Assembly (NCBI GenBank): GCA_902363515.1
Contig: CABJAN010000003.1
Coordinates: 175,108 to 239,107, forward strand
Direction: 5' to 3'
Length of the DNA stretch: 64,000 bases
Origin: Bacillota bacterium
GTDB lineage: Bacteria; Bacillota; Clostridia; Lachnospirales; Lachnospiraceae
Below the pieces are notes generated by a model. It worked only from the letters and a program-made list of their open reading frames with translations. It searched no databases and was not told the DNA's origin. The translations under genes were made by a program, and so were the position numbers. Shown one piece after another: positions 17,501-24,832 of this stretch; position 1 is the first letter of the stretch; each line of letters begins with the position of its first letter.

Positions 17501-19804
17501 GATGACTGGCTCTGCATGGGAGAAATCATAACTTCCATTTTCTTTTTTCTCCAGGCTGCTCTTTAAGTAAGCGCTGAAGCCTGCACCTTTTAACAGCTCT
17601 GCATCCGTTTCTCCATTGTTCGCAGCTTTTATGATCTGGAACGGCTGTTTCATAACAAGTTCTGTTGATTTCACAGTACGTTCTATCGTTGGAACTGTGC
17701 CACCTTCATAAGAACATTCCACATCATGCTCTGTCTCGTCTAACAGATATCCTTCCGGTGCCTGGATCTCTTTTACAAAATATTTTCCAAGATACAGGTC
17801 TTTAACCACCGCATCTCCCTTCTGATCTACTTTTAAGGTAGATACAAGATCACCGGCTTTATGGACAATTCCTGTTGTTCCATCTGGATGTACAATGTTT
17901 TCTCTCGCATAGAGGCCATACACCGCACCTTCTAAAGTCGCATCTCCTTGTGGATTTGCTCCTGTTTGTGCATCTTCTTTGATCAGATGGATCTTTGCAT
18001 AAGTACGTTCATTCAGAACATTCTTTGTACTTGTTTTACCGATATTGACATCTACTGGATAAACAGTTGGATCTGCCTGATAATTTGCCGGTGGCTGGAT
18101 CTCTTTTACATACACAACATCCTGTATTTTTTCAATCGTTACTTTAGAACCGCCCTTGCTATCTGTTGCTGGCATCTGCGTGATCAGATCTGAACACTCC
18201 TTATCACGGTAAACACCATAAATGGCTCCTGCCAGATGGTTTCCGGTGTCTTTATCATTTTTTACAATCGAAATTTCCGCCTGCTTTGTCCATGTAACAT
18301 TCAGGCTTACTTTATTTGTTGTTTCCACACCTTCTCCAAAAATAAAGGCAAGATCCTGGGTACTGGAATTCGTTGTCAGCTTATACGCAGAATAATCTTT
18401 TTCCAGGCCGCCTGCCATGGTTGTAGCAAATACTTCTGCAGTATCACTTGCCTGTGTAAGCGGTGCAGAAAGGTAAAACTTTGTGCCACCTTGGATCGTT
18501 ACCTTTGCTCCCGGTGCGCTTGTACTTCCTGTACTTACGTTGTGAAAACGCACTCCGGATGGAAGGCTGATCGTCACACTCTGCTGTCCTGCCGCATGGA
18601 ATGTGATTTCCTTTGTACGCTGTGTATTTCCTTCTACATAAGCCTTTACATTGGCATCGGAAAATGACATAGACACATCCGGTATCTCAGGCTTCTTTAC
18701 ACAATAATTGTAAATATCCATTGCTAGTTCCTGTCCTGTTGCATTGGTTCCATAGAACGCATCACTACTGCCATAAGCATAAGCCGCCGCCATATGGACA
18801 AGAATAAATCTCTTTCCTGCTGAAAAATCACTGTGCTTGTTCGCAAAATAACTTTCTGCACCTGCCGCATCGGTACCGTAATAACATACCTTTGCAAGAG
18901 CCTGATTGTCAGCCAGCTTTGTGATTGTATAAGTGCCGGATTCTGGTCCCGGTTTTGCCGGCTGGATACAATAAGCCGTTGCTCTTACACTTCCATAAGA
19001 AATATAATACGGCTCTGTAAGATATGTTCCAAGCCCGTAGTCTGCATATCGGTATATTGGACCTTTTTCAATAGTTACCTGCTGAGATCCTACACCTGCA
19101 GTTCTAGCCATCGCTTTGATTGTAGTAATCTCACCTGGTTCCATTCCATTAAAATCAACACCTTGTTCTACTGCCTGTTCCATTACATCATGTAATGCTA
19201 ATCCCGATCCTTCATCAAAGGTATCCTGCTCTGTCATCTGTTCTACCAAAGCATCAAAAGCAGCATTTCCTTCTGATACATCCGGTGTCTCTATTGGGAT
19301 TTCTGACGGCTTCTCTGAATCCTCCTTATCTTCTTCCGTCTCTTTTGTTTCGGATTGCTCTGCATCTGCTGAAGGACTTTCACTCTCTTTTTCTATTTCC
19401 TTTACGACTACATTTCTGCTGATCTGATAATTCGGATGTTCCTGATTGACCGTTTCTACATAATAAACAGTTTTATAGGTATCTGCGTGGGATGTTGTAA
19501 AATCCTCTCCCTGCTCATTCTTTGCTTCCTCAAAAGTAATCTTTACCTTTGCTGAATCCTTGATCTCTAACCCTGTAAAATCTGTTTTCACGTCAAAACT
19601 TGTTCCCACTTCCACTTGATGATCCTTTGCCAAAACAATTTCATCTTCATCTAGCTGGCTTTGTACCTCTTCCAAAAGAGGCAGTTTTCTTTCTTTCGGA
19701 AGCTCCGCAGCATAACTGTTGATTGGTGATAACACCGTAGATAAAAGAGTGACCGCTGTCAGCAATCCGGATACAACCCGCTTTGCTTTTTGTTTCACTT
19801 TCAT
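14579..19804 (-). CDS. Giant SpaA/Cna-B repeat, wall-anchored adhesin with thioester domain
   Basis: A 1741-residue surface protein. Residues 1-33 are a signal peptide ending near SYAAE. An acidic linker (about 130-180) follows, then a thioester-type domain with ATAYCIQPAKPGPE (Cys near residue 280). At least eleven tandem Cna-B/SpaA (prealbumin-like) domains of about 85-140 residues come next; I count eleven E-x-x-x-P-x-G/N-Y/F type closing motifs such as KEIQAPEGYLLDE, EEVTAPDGYVVN and REETAPEGYLIA. They would form Lys-Asn isopeptide bonds. The C-terminus has a sortase signal variant (APKTGD), a hydrophobic helix and a basic tail. Start ATG 19804 follows AAGGAAGG. Such adhesins promote donor-recipient contact. 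The reading frame is intact despite strong internal DNA repetition. Confidence 0.93.
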   Translation of the reverse strand: MKVKQKAKRVVSGLLTAVTLLSTVLSPINSYAAELPKERKLPLLEEVQSQLDEDEIVLAKDHQVEVGTSFDVKTDFTGLEIKDSAKVKITFEEAKNEQGEDFTTSHADTYKTVYYVETVNQEHPNYQISRNVVVKEIEKESESPSADAEQSETKETEEDKEDSEKPSEIPIETPDVSEGNAAFDALVEQMTEQDTFDEGSGLALHDVMEQAVEQGVDFNGMEPGEITTIKAMARTAGVGSQQVTIEKGPIYRYADYGLGTYLTEPYYISYGSVRATAYCIQPAKPGPESGTYTITKLADNQALAKVCYYGTDAAGAESYFANKHSDFSAGKRFILVHMAAAYAYGSSDAFYGTNATGQELAMDIYNYCVKKPEIPDVSMSFSDANVKAYVEGNTQRTKEITFHAAGQQSVTISLPSGVRFHNVSTGSTSAPGAKVTIQGGTKFYLSAPLTQASDTAEVFATTMAGGLEKDYSAYKLTTNSSTQDLAFIFGEGVETTNKVSLNVTWTKQAEISIVKNDKDTGNHLAGAIYGVYRDKECSDLITQMPATDSKGGSKVTIEKIQDVVYVKEIQPPANYQADPTVYPVDVNIGKTSTKNVLNERTYAKIHLIKEDAQTGANPQGDATLEGAVYGLYARENIVHPDGTTGIVHKAGDLVSTLKVDQKGDAVVKDLYLGKYFVKEIQAPEGYLLDETEHDVECSYEGGTVPTIERTVKSTELVMKQPFQIIKAANNGETDAELLKGAGFSAYLKSSLEKKENGSYDFSHAEPVILTADGKTEMFTDEKGYACSIPLPYGTYIVRETTTPHNYKPVEDFEITIRENNPDKPQVWKVLLDKEFSAKLKIIKKDDETKKPVLVAGTEFKIYDLDHKKYVEQVTTYPTVTVHKSFFTDSQGYLILPKHLEIGHYRIEEVTAPDGYVVNKNYVEITVDSDTAYEVDGVSGDVIIEVSYEDQPVKGNLIVYKKGEMLSGFENDFIYEEQYLSGAEFEVRAAEDICTPDHQKDADGNRIVLYAKDTLVATITTGESGKAVAKDLPLGRYYVVETKAPEGFVLNPEPVTVALTYQDQETPVVEAEAMVGNDRQKVSISVEKQDIENGQVLSGALFGIYNKKDIQANGKVLVKADTLLQEMTSDENGMATCTLDLPFGEYYVKELKAPEGFVSSDEVLEFVAEYQGQETKLVFLQTVKKNEPTTAEFTKSDLTTGVELEGARLKVMDKDGNVIDEWTSEKDKPHVIKRLVVGETYTLHEEFAPYGYLKATDVTFTVKDTAEVQKVEMKDEVPKGLLIINKKGEFLEKITLLDNVKGTVEHFFEYITGNLSEVTFEVYAAEDIKAADGVSANHYKKDELVGTITTDEKGIAKMEDLPVGKYYVKEVKTAHGFVLDGEPRFVDLTYRDQDTPVVTFDEEWQNNRQKIKVTVLKKAKDTDRMLEGAIFGLFTKEEIKSRDGKVLMEAGTLIEQKTTDENGQILFKADLPVDGTYIVKEIYAPDGFVTSKEEKEFSFEYGKPEEAEVSYEFVFENEPTTVELTKTDLTTGKELPGAHLKVTDEDGNVIDEWVSTEKAHVIKELTVGKSYTMTETKPADGYVTAESITFTVENTAEIQKQEMKDDVTKVLISKQDIAGKELSGAKLTILDEEGNVIESWTSTEEAHYIEMLPIGTYTLREETAPEGYLIAKDVVFEVKDTAEVQKVVMVDEEKPKESTPEGGKPSKDAPKTGDNSNLLLWLIVLGMSLSGVVVLGRKIKKK

Positions 19805-20270
19805 GTTCTTAAATCCTTCCTTTCTTCTGAATCTTATTTATCCGTTATACTTGTTCATCGTTTTCCATCATTCTTTCCTGAAAATAATCCCCTCCTTTCC
19901 TAGTCTTGTGCTATTTGGGACAGTCAGCACTTTGCTGAGATAACAGCACAAATATATGGCGGTATCTGCCTTTTCAAACAAACACCGCCATATGATTTCT
20001 ACTGTCATCCTCATTTTGATTCAGACAATTATTTTTTATTTAAGATTTAAGCGTTTTCCTGTTCTCTTCCCCGGATCCGTTCCTGTTTTAGAGTCCATAT
20101 CTCCAAAACGTTTTCTCTGTCAGGACACGCACAATGCACATTCAAGGCAGGTATCACTCCGGGCAGGCTATTCTCTTTTCAAGGTACATGAAGTGTTTCT
20201 TAGAAACGTCTTCATATAACGAAAGGAAAATGGCCTATTTTACAGGGTGCTTTTTAATTTTTTTTGATTT
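19805..20270 (-). promoter_or_regulatory. Long structured leader/intergenic region of the adhesin gene
   Basis: About 466 bp with no gene. It holds an 11-of-12-bp inverted repeat (ATATGGCGGTAT at 19954-19965 with ACACCGCCATAT at 19982-19993), a long-range TTGTGCT/AGCACAA pair flanking 19905-19952, and a purine-rich AAAGGAGGGG at about 19882-19891 without a usable ORF behind it. I see no match to a known riboswitch core. A regulated leader for the adhesin is plausible, not shown. Confidence 0.4.
20211..20248 (-). repeat. Repeated TTCATATAACGAAAGGAAA element, copy 2
   Basis: The 19-base motif is identical to that at 4423-4441. The adjoining bases again contain TACAGGG and a weak hairpin, and T/A-rich runs follow the sigma-like gene (end 20274). 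It probably terminates or processes that transcript. Confidence 0.55.
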
Positions 20271-20273
20271 TTT

Positions 20274-20894
20274 TTATTTTTTTTCTGCATCTGCATGTTT
20301 TTTCATGACAGAAAGTGCTCTTTGCAGCATTTCACAAACACTCTGCTGTCTGATTCCAAGATAGTCCGCAATCTTCTCTTGATTCATTTCTTCAAAGTAA
20401 AATAACTGGATGATTTCTTTCTGTCTGGCAGTCAGACAACCTAAGAAATCGCGGACCACCTCTTTTTCAATATACTGGTCGAGAAGATCTGAAGCTGGAT
20501 CTAGCAGTAAGATCCTGTCATCCGCATAATCGCTATACGAAACGAGTCTATGGTTTGATGCCACTTTAGCCTGATTTATTTCCATACGATCCGTTGCTTC
20601 CATTAACAGACGAATGTACCAGTTTTCGTTGTCAAAAAATTCTTCGTTCATAATGCTTCGATCTTCCTTCACATCCATGTATTGATAATCTTTACAGGAA
20701 TGGAGTGGAAAGATGGTTTTCTTTCCGTTTTCCCTGTATAACACATACCCATTTGCGTAAACGGTAATATCACATTCCCCACTCAGAATTTCCTTTACTA
20801 CAATCTCTTCTTTTTCTAACGCCTTTTCAGAAGGGACTCTCTTTGTCATACCTGCCACTTTTACTACTTTCTTTAATTCTTTTAATGTCAACAT
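20274..20894 (-). CDS. Sigma-70 region-4-like regulatory protein
   Basis: About 206 residues from ATG 20894 (AAAGGTGG upstream). The C-terminal 60 residues form a sigma region 4 helix-turn-helix (FLGCLTARQKEIIQLFYFEE then NQEKIADYLGIRQQSVCEML). The N-terminal part (MLTLKELKKVVKVAGMTKRV) is not a standard sigma region 2, and the middle segment has a small domain with DITVYANGYVLYRENGKKTI. Similar divergent sigma-like proteins are common regulators in Clostridia conjugative transposons. It lies directly upstream of the adhesin and transfer genes, so it may control them; that is inference. No anti-sigma partner is seen. Confidence 0.75.
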   Translation of the reverse strand: MLTLKELKKVVKVAGMTKRVPSEKALEKEEIVVKEILSGECDITVYANGYVLYRENGKKTIFPLHSCKDYQYMDVKEDRSIMNEEFFDNENWYIRLLMEATDRMEINQAKVASNHRLVSYSDYADDRILLLDPASDLLDQYIEKEVVRDFLGCLTARQKEIIQLFYFEEMNQEKIADYLGIRQQSVCEMLQRALSVMKKHADAEKK

Positions 20895-20922
20895 ATGGAC
20901 CACCTTTCTGCCTTACGGCTAC

Positions 20923-20985
20923 GGGTGATCCATGAACTCTATAAAAAACTCATCACAATTAGCCACGAACTCACCCGTTTTTTTT
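20923..20985. repeat. Interrupted inverted repeat upstream of the sigma-like gene
   Basis: ACGGGTGA near 20923 and TCACCCGT near 20978 are inverted copies about 50 bp apart, and a second ACGGG-type arm (GAACGGG) follows the T run near 20990. This is upstream of the regulator's start on its own strand, so it may be a leader hairpin or a binding site. The rest of 20895-21120 shows no gene. Confidence 0.45.
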
Positions 20986-21080
20986 GAACGGGAGCCCGCA
21001 GCTCCTATGTAATTACCTCCTTCGGCTATATCATACAAAACTCCGTATCATCTCTGATTTTTGCACACGAAACTTTGCCC

Positions 21081-21118
21081 TCTATATATCGAAAGGAAAA
21101 AGCCCTGTTTTACAGGTT
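21081..21118 (-). repeat. Repeated hairpin element, divergent copy 3
   Basis: TCTATATATCGAAAGGAAAA resembles the 19-base motif at 4423 and 20211, and is followed by CCTGTTTTACAGG, a 5-bp hairpin like those next to the other copies. On the minus strand this follows the low-confidence ORF at 21125. Confidence 0.5.
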
Positions 21119-21124
21119 AAAAAC

Positions 21125-21337
21125 TCAACTTTTTTTTAAATTTTTGAGAAAACAAAAAAAGCCGGCAAAACAAATGCTTCCACAGACACAGAATGAAATA
21201 TCATCCTGCATTGTATCTGCAAATGTTTTGCCGGGCTCTTCATGATTCCAGTCAGGTTCAGCTCCTTGACAAACTCTTGCTATCAGGTGCAGCCTTGATG
21301 GTTCCAGCCAAATCCACCGCTTATCCTGACAGATCAT
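21125..21337 (-). CDS. Doubtful small ORF after the zinc-ribbon gene
   Basis: A 70-codon minus frame starts one base after the stop of the zinc-ribbon gene, with AAAGGAAA 11 bases upstream. The product has no recognisable family; its end (FCVCGSICFAGFFCFLKNLK) is hydrophobic and Cys-rich. It is followed by hairpin-element copy 3. Coupling and a downstream terminator support it; the odd composition argues against it. Confidence 0.25.
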   Translation of the reverse strand: MICQDKRWIWLEPSRLHLIARVCQGAEPDWNHEEPGKTFADTMQDDISFCVCGSICFAGFFCFLKNLKKS

Positions 21338-21338
21338 T

Positions 21339-21575
21339 TTATTTAGTTTCCTTTCGGGAATTCATCACTTTTTGAGAATATACCCGCATTCTTTCTTTCA
21401 GTTTTTCGTCTTTGATGTGCAAAGGCCGTACTGAAACAATATCATCTTTTACTAAAATCTCCAAAGTGCTTCTACATTTCTTACATTCTACTTCTGAATC
21501 GCAATGTGCGCTTTTTTCAATAAATGCTCCGCATACAGAGCAATGTACATGCCATCTGATAGCATCTGATCCCAT
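21339..21575 (-). CDS. Small zinc-ribbon protein
   Basis: 78 residues starting at ATG 21575 with GGAGG upstream. Two CxxC pairs (HCSVCGAFIEK and VECKKCRSTLEI) make a rubredoxin-like zinc ribbon, followed by a basic helix at the C-terminus (KLKERMRVYSQKVMNSRKE). Such short Com-like zinc ribbons are common accessory genes of these elements, with unknown partner. It lies downstream of the polymerase/YolD pair on the same strand but 229 bp away, and no gene is seen between. Confidence 0.7.
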   Translation of the reverse strand: MGSDAIRWHVHCSVCGAFIEKSAHCDSEVECKKCRSTLEILVKDDIVSVRPLHIKDEKLKERMRVYSQKVMNSRKETK

Positions 21576-21804
21576 AGGCTTCCTCCTTTAAGCAATAATA
21601 AAAAATTCCATTTTATTACTCAACGGATCAAAGGGAAATCAAATCCGCCTTATGAGCATCATGTTGTCCATTCCGTAAGTGCCAAAGCTGCACGAACAGC
21701 ATGATCATCAAATCCCAGACCTGCTTTGTTGATCTGGCGCATCCATCCTTATTCTCTCCGGATTCCCACTCACCCAGAATCCTAAGAATTTCTGCCGATT
21801 GTAT

Positions 21805-22221
21805 TTAACAAGGTAATTCCAATTCTTCAAATATATCTCCGGATAACTCACAAAGATCCGGGATCAAAATGATCGTATCATCAATCCGTAAATGAATCGA
21901 TGGATCAAAAAATTCAACGGTTCCGCAAATCGTATGATACTGGCCTGCCGGTTTCATTTCCCGGCTTTCTTTAAAATAAGTTGCCTGTATCTTCATTCCA
22001 ACAGAAACCATCTGTAGCTTCCTATCCAATCCGCATTTTTGTTCTTCGGATAACATCTTCCTTTGTTCATAAAGTATTTCCTGTTTCCGTACGATCTCTT
22101 CAAATCCCCGAAGTGCTGCAAAAGGGGCAAATTGTTTCGCTCTGTGCTGCACATCCATAGGGTATCTCTTGGAAACCGGTCTTGGAACATATAAATATTT
22201 CTGATACGCCTCTGCCAGCAT
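21805..22221 (-). CDS. YolD-like family protein
   Basis: 138 residues from ATG 22221 behind AGGAGGTG; the longer upstream frame runs into the polymerase gene and has no ribosome site. The segment YPMDVQHRAKQFAPFAALRG and the C-terminal YHTICGTVEFFDPSIHLRID match the YolD-like family, which is regularly encoded next to UmuC/DinB-type polymerases in Firmicutes mobile elements and phages. YolD is thought to be a UmuD-like accessory. Here it follows the polymerase by 11 bp. In-frame codons continue after its stop for about 55 residues (to 21630), possibly a decayed C-terminus or chance. Confidence 0.85.
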   Translation of the reverse strand: MLAEAYQKYLYVPRPVSKRYPMDVQHRAKQFAPFAALRGFEEIVRKQEILYEQRKMLSEEQKCGLDRKLQMVSVGMKIQATYFKESREMKPAGQYHTICGTVEFFDPSIHLRIDDTIILIPDLCELSGDIFEELELPC

Positions 22222-22232
22222 ATTTTCACCTC

Positions 22233-23504
22233 CTATGCACGATGTCCTCCAACCTGATTGTTCCTCTCTCGATAGGTGGAGCATTCCAACAGATTGGATC
22301 CCCGCATGATCGCATTTTTTCCATAACGCTTTTTCACCTGTAATACGGCTTCCTGCAGATGTCTTTCCTTTTCTGCTTTTATGGAATCCTGAAAAAGAGT
22401 ATATTGCTGATATCCTTCCGGCTTTATCTTATTTGCAATAATTTCTATTCGTCTGATTCCGGTATATGGATCTGCGATTTTTCGATAAAGTGCTTCTACT
22501 GTATCGATTATTTCCCTGGAGCGATTGGTACAATCCGGAAACCTTACGGTTCCTTTCGATGACTCCCTCTCAAAACGATGATCGTAAGCGATCCACAAGG
22601 TTACAGAATTCGTTACCAGCCCCTTTTCCACCAGATCCAGAACCAATACATCTGTCATTTCTCTTACAACAACAGCAGCTTCTTCAATTGTATAATTTCT
22701 CATCAATACCTGTCCATTGGAAAGACTATGCTCTTCTGTATGATAATTCTTGATATCACTCATTTTACAGGATTCACAGCCCCAGGCATGATCGATCAAT
22801 AGTTCTGCATCGATCCCAAACATTTTATACAGCCAGTCTTCCGATTGAATAGAGGCAAGTGCGATATCCCCCATCGTTTGGATTCCATATCCGGCTAATT
22901 TTCTCTCTGTTCTGGAACCAATGCGCCAGAAATCACTCAATGGTTTATGTCCCCATAACTGTTCCCGGTAAGAGATCTCATCCAGCATTCCGATATGATC
23001 CTCTATATGTTTTGCCACAATATCCATTGCGATCTTTGCAAGATACAGATTGGTTCCGATTCCTGCTGTTGCTGTAATTCCGGTTTCTTCCATGACCGCA
23101 TCCATCAGTTTTTGTGCCATTTCCTTCGCTGTAAGGTGATACAGGGAAAGGTATCTTGTGACATCCATAAAGCACTCATCCACACTGTAAACATGGATAT
23201 CCTCTTTTGCCATATAGTTTAAATAAATCCCATAGATCCTTGCCGAATACTCCATATAGAGCTGCATCCTCGGCTTTGCTACAATATATTCGATATGATC
23301 CGGTATCTCATGGATCCTGCAACGATTTCGGATCCCCAGCTTTTTCATAGCCGGCGTGATGGCAAGGCAAATGGTGGATACCGATCGGTCCGGATCTGCA
23401 ACAACCAGATTGGTAGTAAACGGATCCAGTCCTCTTTCCACACACTCAACAGAAGCATAAAAAGATTTCAGATCAATACAGAGGAATGTTTCCTTCTGTT
23501 TCAA
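22233..23504 (-). CDS. Y-family DNA polymerase (UmuC/DinB-like)
   Basis: A translesion polymerase of about 423 residues. The first catalytic motif is CIDLKSFYASVECVERGLDP at the very N-terminus, and the second carboxylate pair is in YSVDECFMDVTRYLS (near residue 110). A helix-hairpin-helix (FWRIGSRTERKLAGYGIQ) and a little-finger domain follow. Start TTG 23504 is chosen because GGGAGGTG lies seven bases upstream and puts the catalytic motif at the normal distance; the ATG frames at 23552 and 23546 are weaker. A near-perfect promoter (TTGACA, 17 bp, TATAAT at 23714-23686) drives it, overlapped by XRE-type operator repeats. So it is likely induced when the divergent XRE repressor is removed by the ImmA protease after DNA damage. 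Confidence 0.92.
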   Translation of the reverse strand: MKQKETFLCIDLKSFYASVECVERGLDPFTTNLVVADPDRSVSTICLAITPAMKKLGIRNRCRIHEIPDHIEYIVAKPRMQLYMEYSARIYGIYLNYMAKEDIHVYSVDECFMDVTRYLSLYHLTAKEMAQKLMDAVMEETGITATAGIGTNLYLAKIAMDIVAKHIEDHIGMLDEISYREQLWGHKPLSDFWRIGSRTERKLAGYGIQTMGDIALASIQSEDWLYKMFGIDAELLIDHAWGCESCKMSDIKNYHTEEHSLSNGQVLMRNYTIEEAAVVVREMTDVLVLDLVEKGLVTNSVTLWIAYDHRFERESSKGTVRFPDCTNRSREIIDTVEALYRKIADPYTGIRRIEIIANKIKPEGYQQYTLFQDSIKAEKERHLQEAVLQVKKRYGKNAIMRGSNLLECSTYRERNNQVGGHRA

Positions 23505-23622
23505 ATCAATCACCTCCCATAAGTTGCCTATCTTTCTCTTTCCCATAAGCAATCAGATCTCATCCCAACTCGTTTTCACACGATAGAGATCGTGCCAAAA
23601 CAGGCAATTTTCAGTAAATCCA

Positions 23623-23651
23623 TTGACAAAAAAGGAAATATCATTTATATT
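23623..23651 (+). promoter_or_regulatory. Promoter of the XRE/ImmA operon
   Basis: TTGACA (23623-23628), 17 bp, TATATT (23646-23651) on the plus strand. The first operator palindrome starts four bases downstream, so repressor binding would block transcription. Confidence 0.8.
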
Positions 23652-23654
23652 ATA

Positions 23655-23730
23655 GGCAAGTAGTTGCCGTTCTGTTGTGATTCACATTATAGGCAATCAT
23701 TCGCCTCTTGTCAAGAGGCAACTTGTTGAT
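23655..23730. promoter_or_regulatory. Three operator palindromes in the divergent promoter region
   Basis: GGCAAGTAGTTGCC (23655-23668, perfect), AGGCAATCATTCGCCT (23691-23706, near-perfect) and AGGCAACTTGTTGAT (23716-23730, imperfect) share the half-site AGGCAA. A further half-site is at 23602. They overlap the start of the plus promoter and the spacer/-35 of the minus promoter. This is the layout expected for a dimeric XRE repressor that controls both sides. The protein that binds is inferred. Confidence 0.75.
23686..23714 (-). promoter_or_regulatory. Promoter of the Y-family polymerase gene
   Basis: On the minus strand TTGACA (23714-23709), 17 bp, TATAAT (23691-23686), a consensus match. 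Operator 2 lies in the spacer and operator 3 covers the region just upstream of the -35. Confidence 0.85.
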
Positions 23731-23809
23731 TATGGGAAATTTATTTCCTATACCGTTTCAGCATCATACACAGGGATCCTGAAACGCCAATTAGAAAGTA
23801 GGTATTTTT

Positions 23810-24220
23810 ATGACATTCGGTGAAAAAGTGAAAAATTTAAGAAAGAACAAAGGACTCAGCCAAACCCAATTAGCCGATGCTGTCGGTGTCTCCCTTCGGA
23901 CTGTTCGGGGATGGGAAATTGAAGGCCGTTACCCAAAGAAGCACGATCTTTACCAGAAACTTGCAGACATTTTAAGCTGTGATATCTCCTATCTCATGAC
24001 AGAAGAAGAGACTTTTATCACAGAAGCATCTGAACAATTTGGAAACCGCGGAGCAAAACAGGCTCAGCAGATCTTAGAACAAGCCGCTGCAATGTTCGCC
24101 GGCGGGGAACTTTCTGATGAAGACAAAACGGCCTTTATGGATGAAATCCAGTCTTTATATCTGGATTCCAAGAGACGTGCAAAGAAATTTACACCAAAGA
24201 AATATTTAGATGCCAAATAG
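23810..24220 (+). CDS. XRE family transcriptional repressor
   Basis: 136 residues with an N-terminal lambda-type helix-turn-helix (VKNLRKNKGLSQTQLADAVG then VSLRTVRGWEIEGRYPKKHD). The C-terminal part (KQAQQILEQAAAMFAGGELS) looks like a dimerisation helix region. It is transcribed divergently from the polymerase and is followed by a tiny ORF and an ImmA-type protease. The same pairing of XRE repressor and ImmA/IrrE protease controls ICEBs1 (ImmR/ImmA) and the Deinococcus damage regulon (DdrO/IrrE). It is therefore the likely repressor of both divergent promoters. Target sites are predicted at 23655-23730. Confidence 0.9.
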   Translation: MTFGEKVKNLRKNKGLSQTQLADAVGVSLRTVRGWEIEGRYPKKHDLYQKLADILSCDISYLMTEEETFITEASEQFGNRGAKQAQQILEQAAAMFAGGELSDEDKTAFMDEIQSLYLDSKRRAKKFTPKKYLDAK

Positions 24221-24231
24221 ATGGGGTGATT

Positions 24232-24306
24232 ATGGGACAGCCTATAGGATATAGTTTTATTGTCAGAAGTACATTACCACTTCTGTTTGATTCATACACG
24301 AGGTGA
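24232..24306 (+). CDS. 24-residue ORF between repressor and protease genes
   Basis: ATG 24232 behind GGGGTGATT opens a 24-codon frame (MGQPIGYSFIVRSTLPLLFD and four more residues) that ends at TGA 24306, overlapping the ribosome site and start region of the ImmA-type gene. The geometry suggests translational coupling, or a small peptide that modulates the protease. No homologue is recognised; it may be only a leader. Confidence 0.4.
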   Translation: MGQPIGYSFIVRSTLPLLFDSYTR

Positions 24307-24311
24307 TATAT

Positions 24312-24827
24312 TTGGGGAATTCATATATTTACAACAAAGTAGAAAAACTTGTAAAAAAGTTCAAGACCAGGGATCCTTTTGAAATACTGGAAGAAATGAA
24401 TGTGATCGTTGGAGAAACAGACCGCTACGAAAAATTAAAAGGATACTGTTTCATGAGCTGCCAAACCATTTATGTTATGGTAAGCAGTTTTCTCTCTGAG
24501 GAAGAGAAAAAGATTGTTGCCGCCCACGAACTCGGTCACATCATTCTGCATCGTTCTCAGCTCAAAATGGCGCCAATGAAAGATGATGTCTTATATAACA
24601 TGAGGGATAATACGGAATACGAAGCGAACCTTTTCGCTGCAGATCTTATCCTGGATGATAAAGAAATCGCAGACCTGTCAAAGAACGAAGACCTGAACTA
24701 TTTCGGGCTCTGTAGCTGCTTAAACTCCAGTCCGGAACTCATGAGCTTCAAGTTATACAGTCTGATCAAGCGTGGTCAGAACTACAATATGCCGTTGGAA
24801 ATACAGAGCAACTTCCTGGCCAAATAA
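24312..24827 (+). CDS. ImmA/IrrE-type metallopeptidase
   Basis: 171 residues. The zinc motif HELGHIILH (near residues 72-80) with a downstream EANLFAADLILDD (third ligand Glu) is characteristic of the ImmA/IrrE (M78) family, site-specific proteases that cleave XRE repressors. Start TTG 24312 is preferred (GAGGTGAT six bases upstream); a GTG at 24303 is possible. It lies behind the XRE gene in the same transcript and is closed by a perfect terminator. Its likely substrate is the XRE repressor, giving damage- or signal-dependent induction of the polymerase/YolD pair. Substrate and trigger are inferred. Confidence 0.9.
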   Translation: MGNSYIYNKVEKLVKKFKTRDPFEILEEMNVIVGETDRYEKLKGYCFMSCQTIYVMVSSFLSEEEKKIVAAHELGHIILHRSQLKMAPMKDDVLYNMRDNTEYEANLFAADLILDDKEIADLSKNEDLNYFGLCSCLNSSPELMSFKLYSLIKRGQNYNMPLEIQSNFLAK

Positions 24828-24832
24828 AATTT

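Noticed and set aside
16243..19195. Several plus-strand ORFs within the adhesin
   Set aside because: All are shadows of the repeated SpaA domains and recur because the repeats recur.
21576..21804. Minus-strand open frame after the YolD stop
   Set aside because: In-frame codons continue for about 55 residues but without a start or family match; I cannot tell a decayed extension from chance, so no gene is called.
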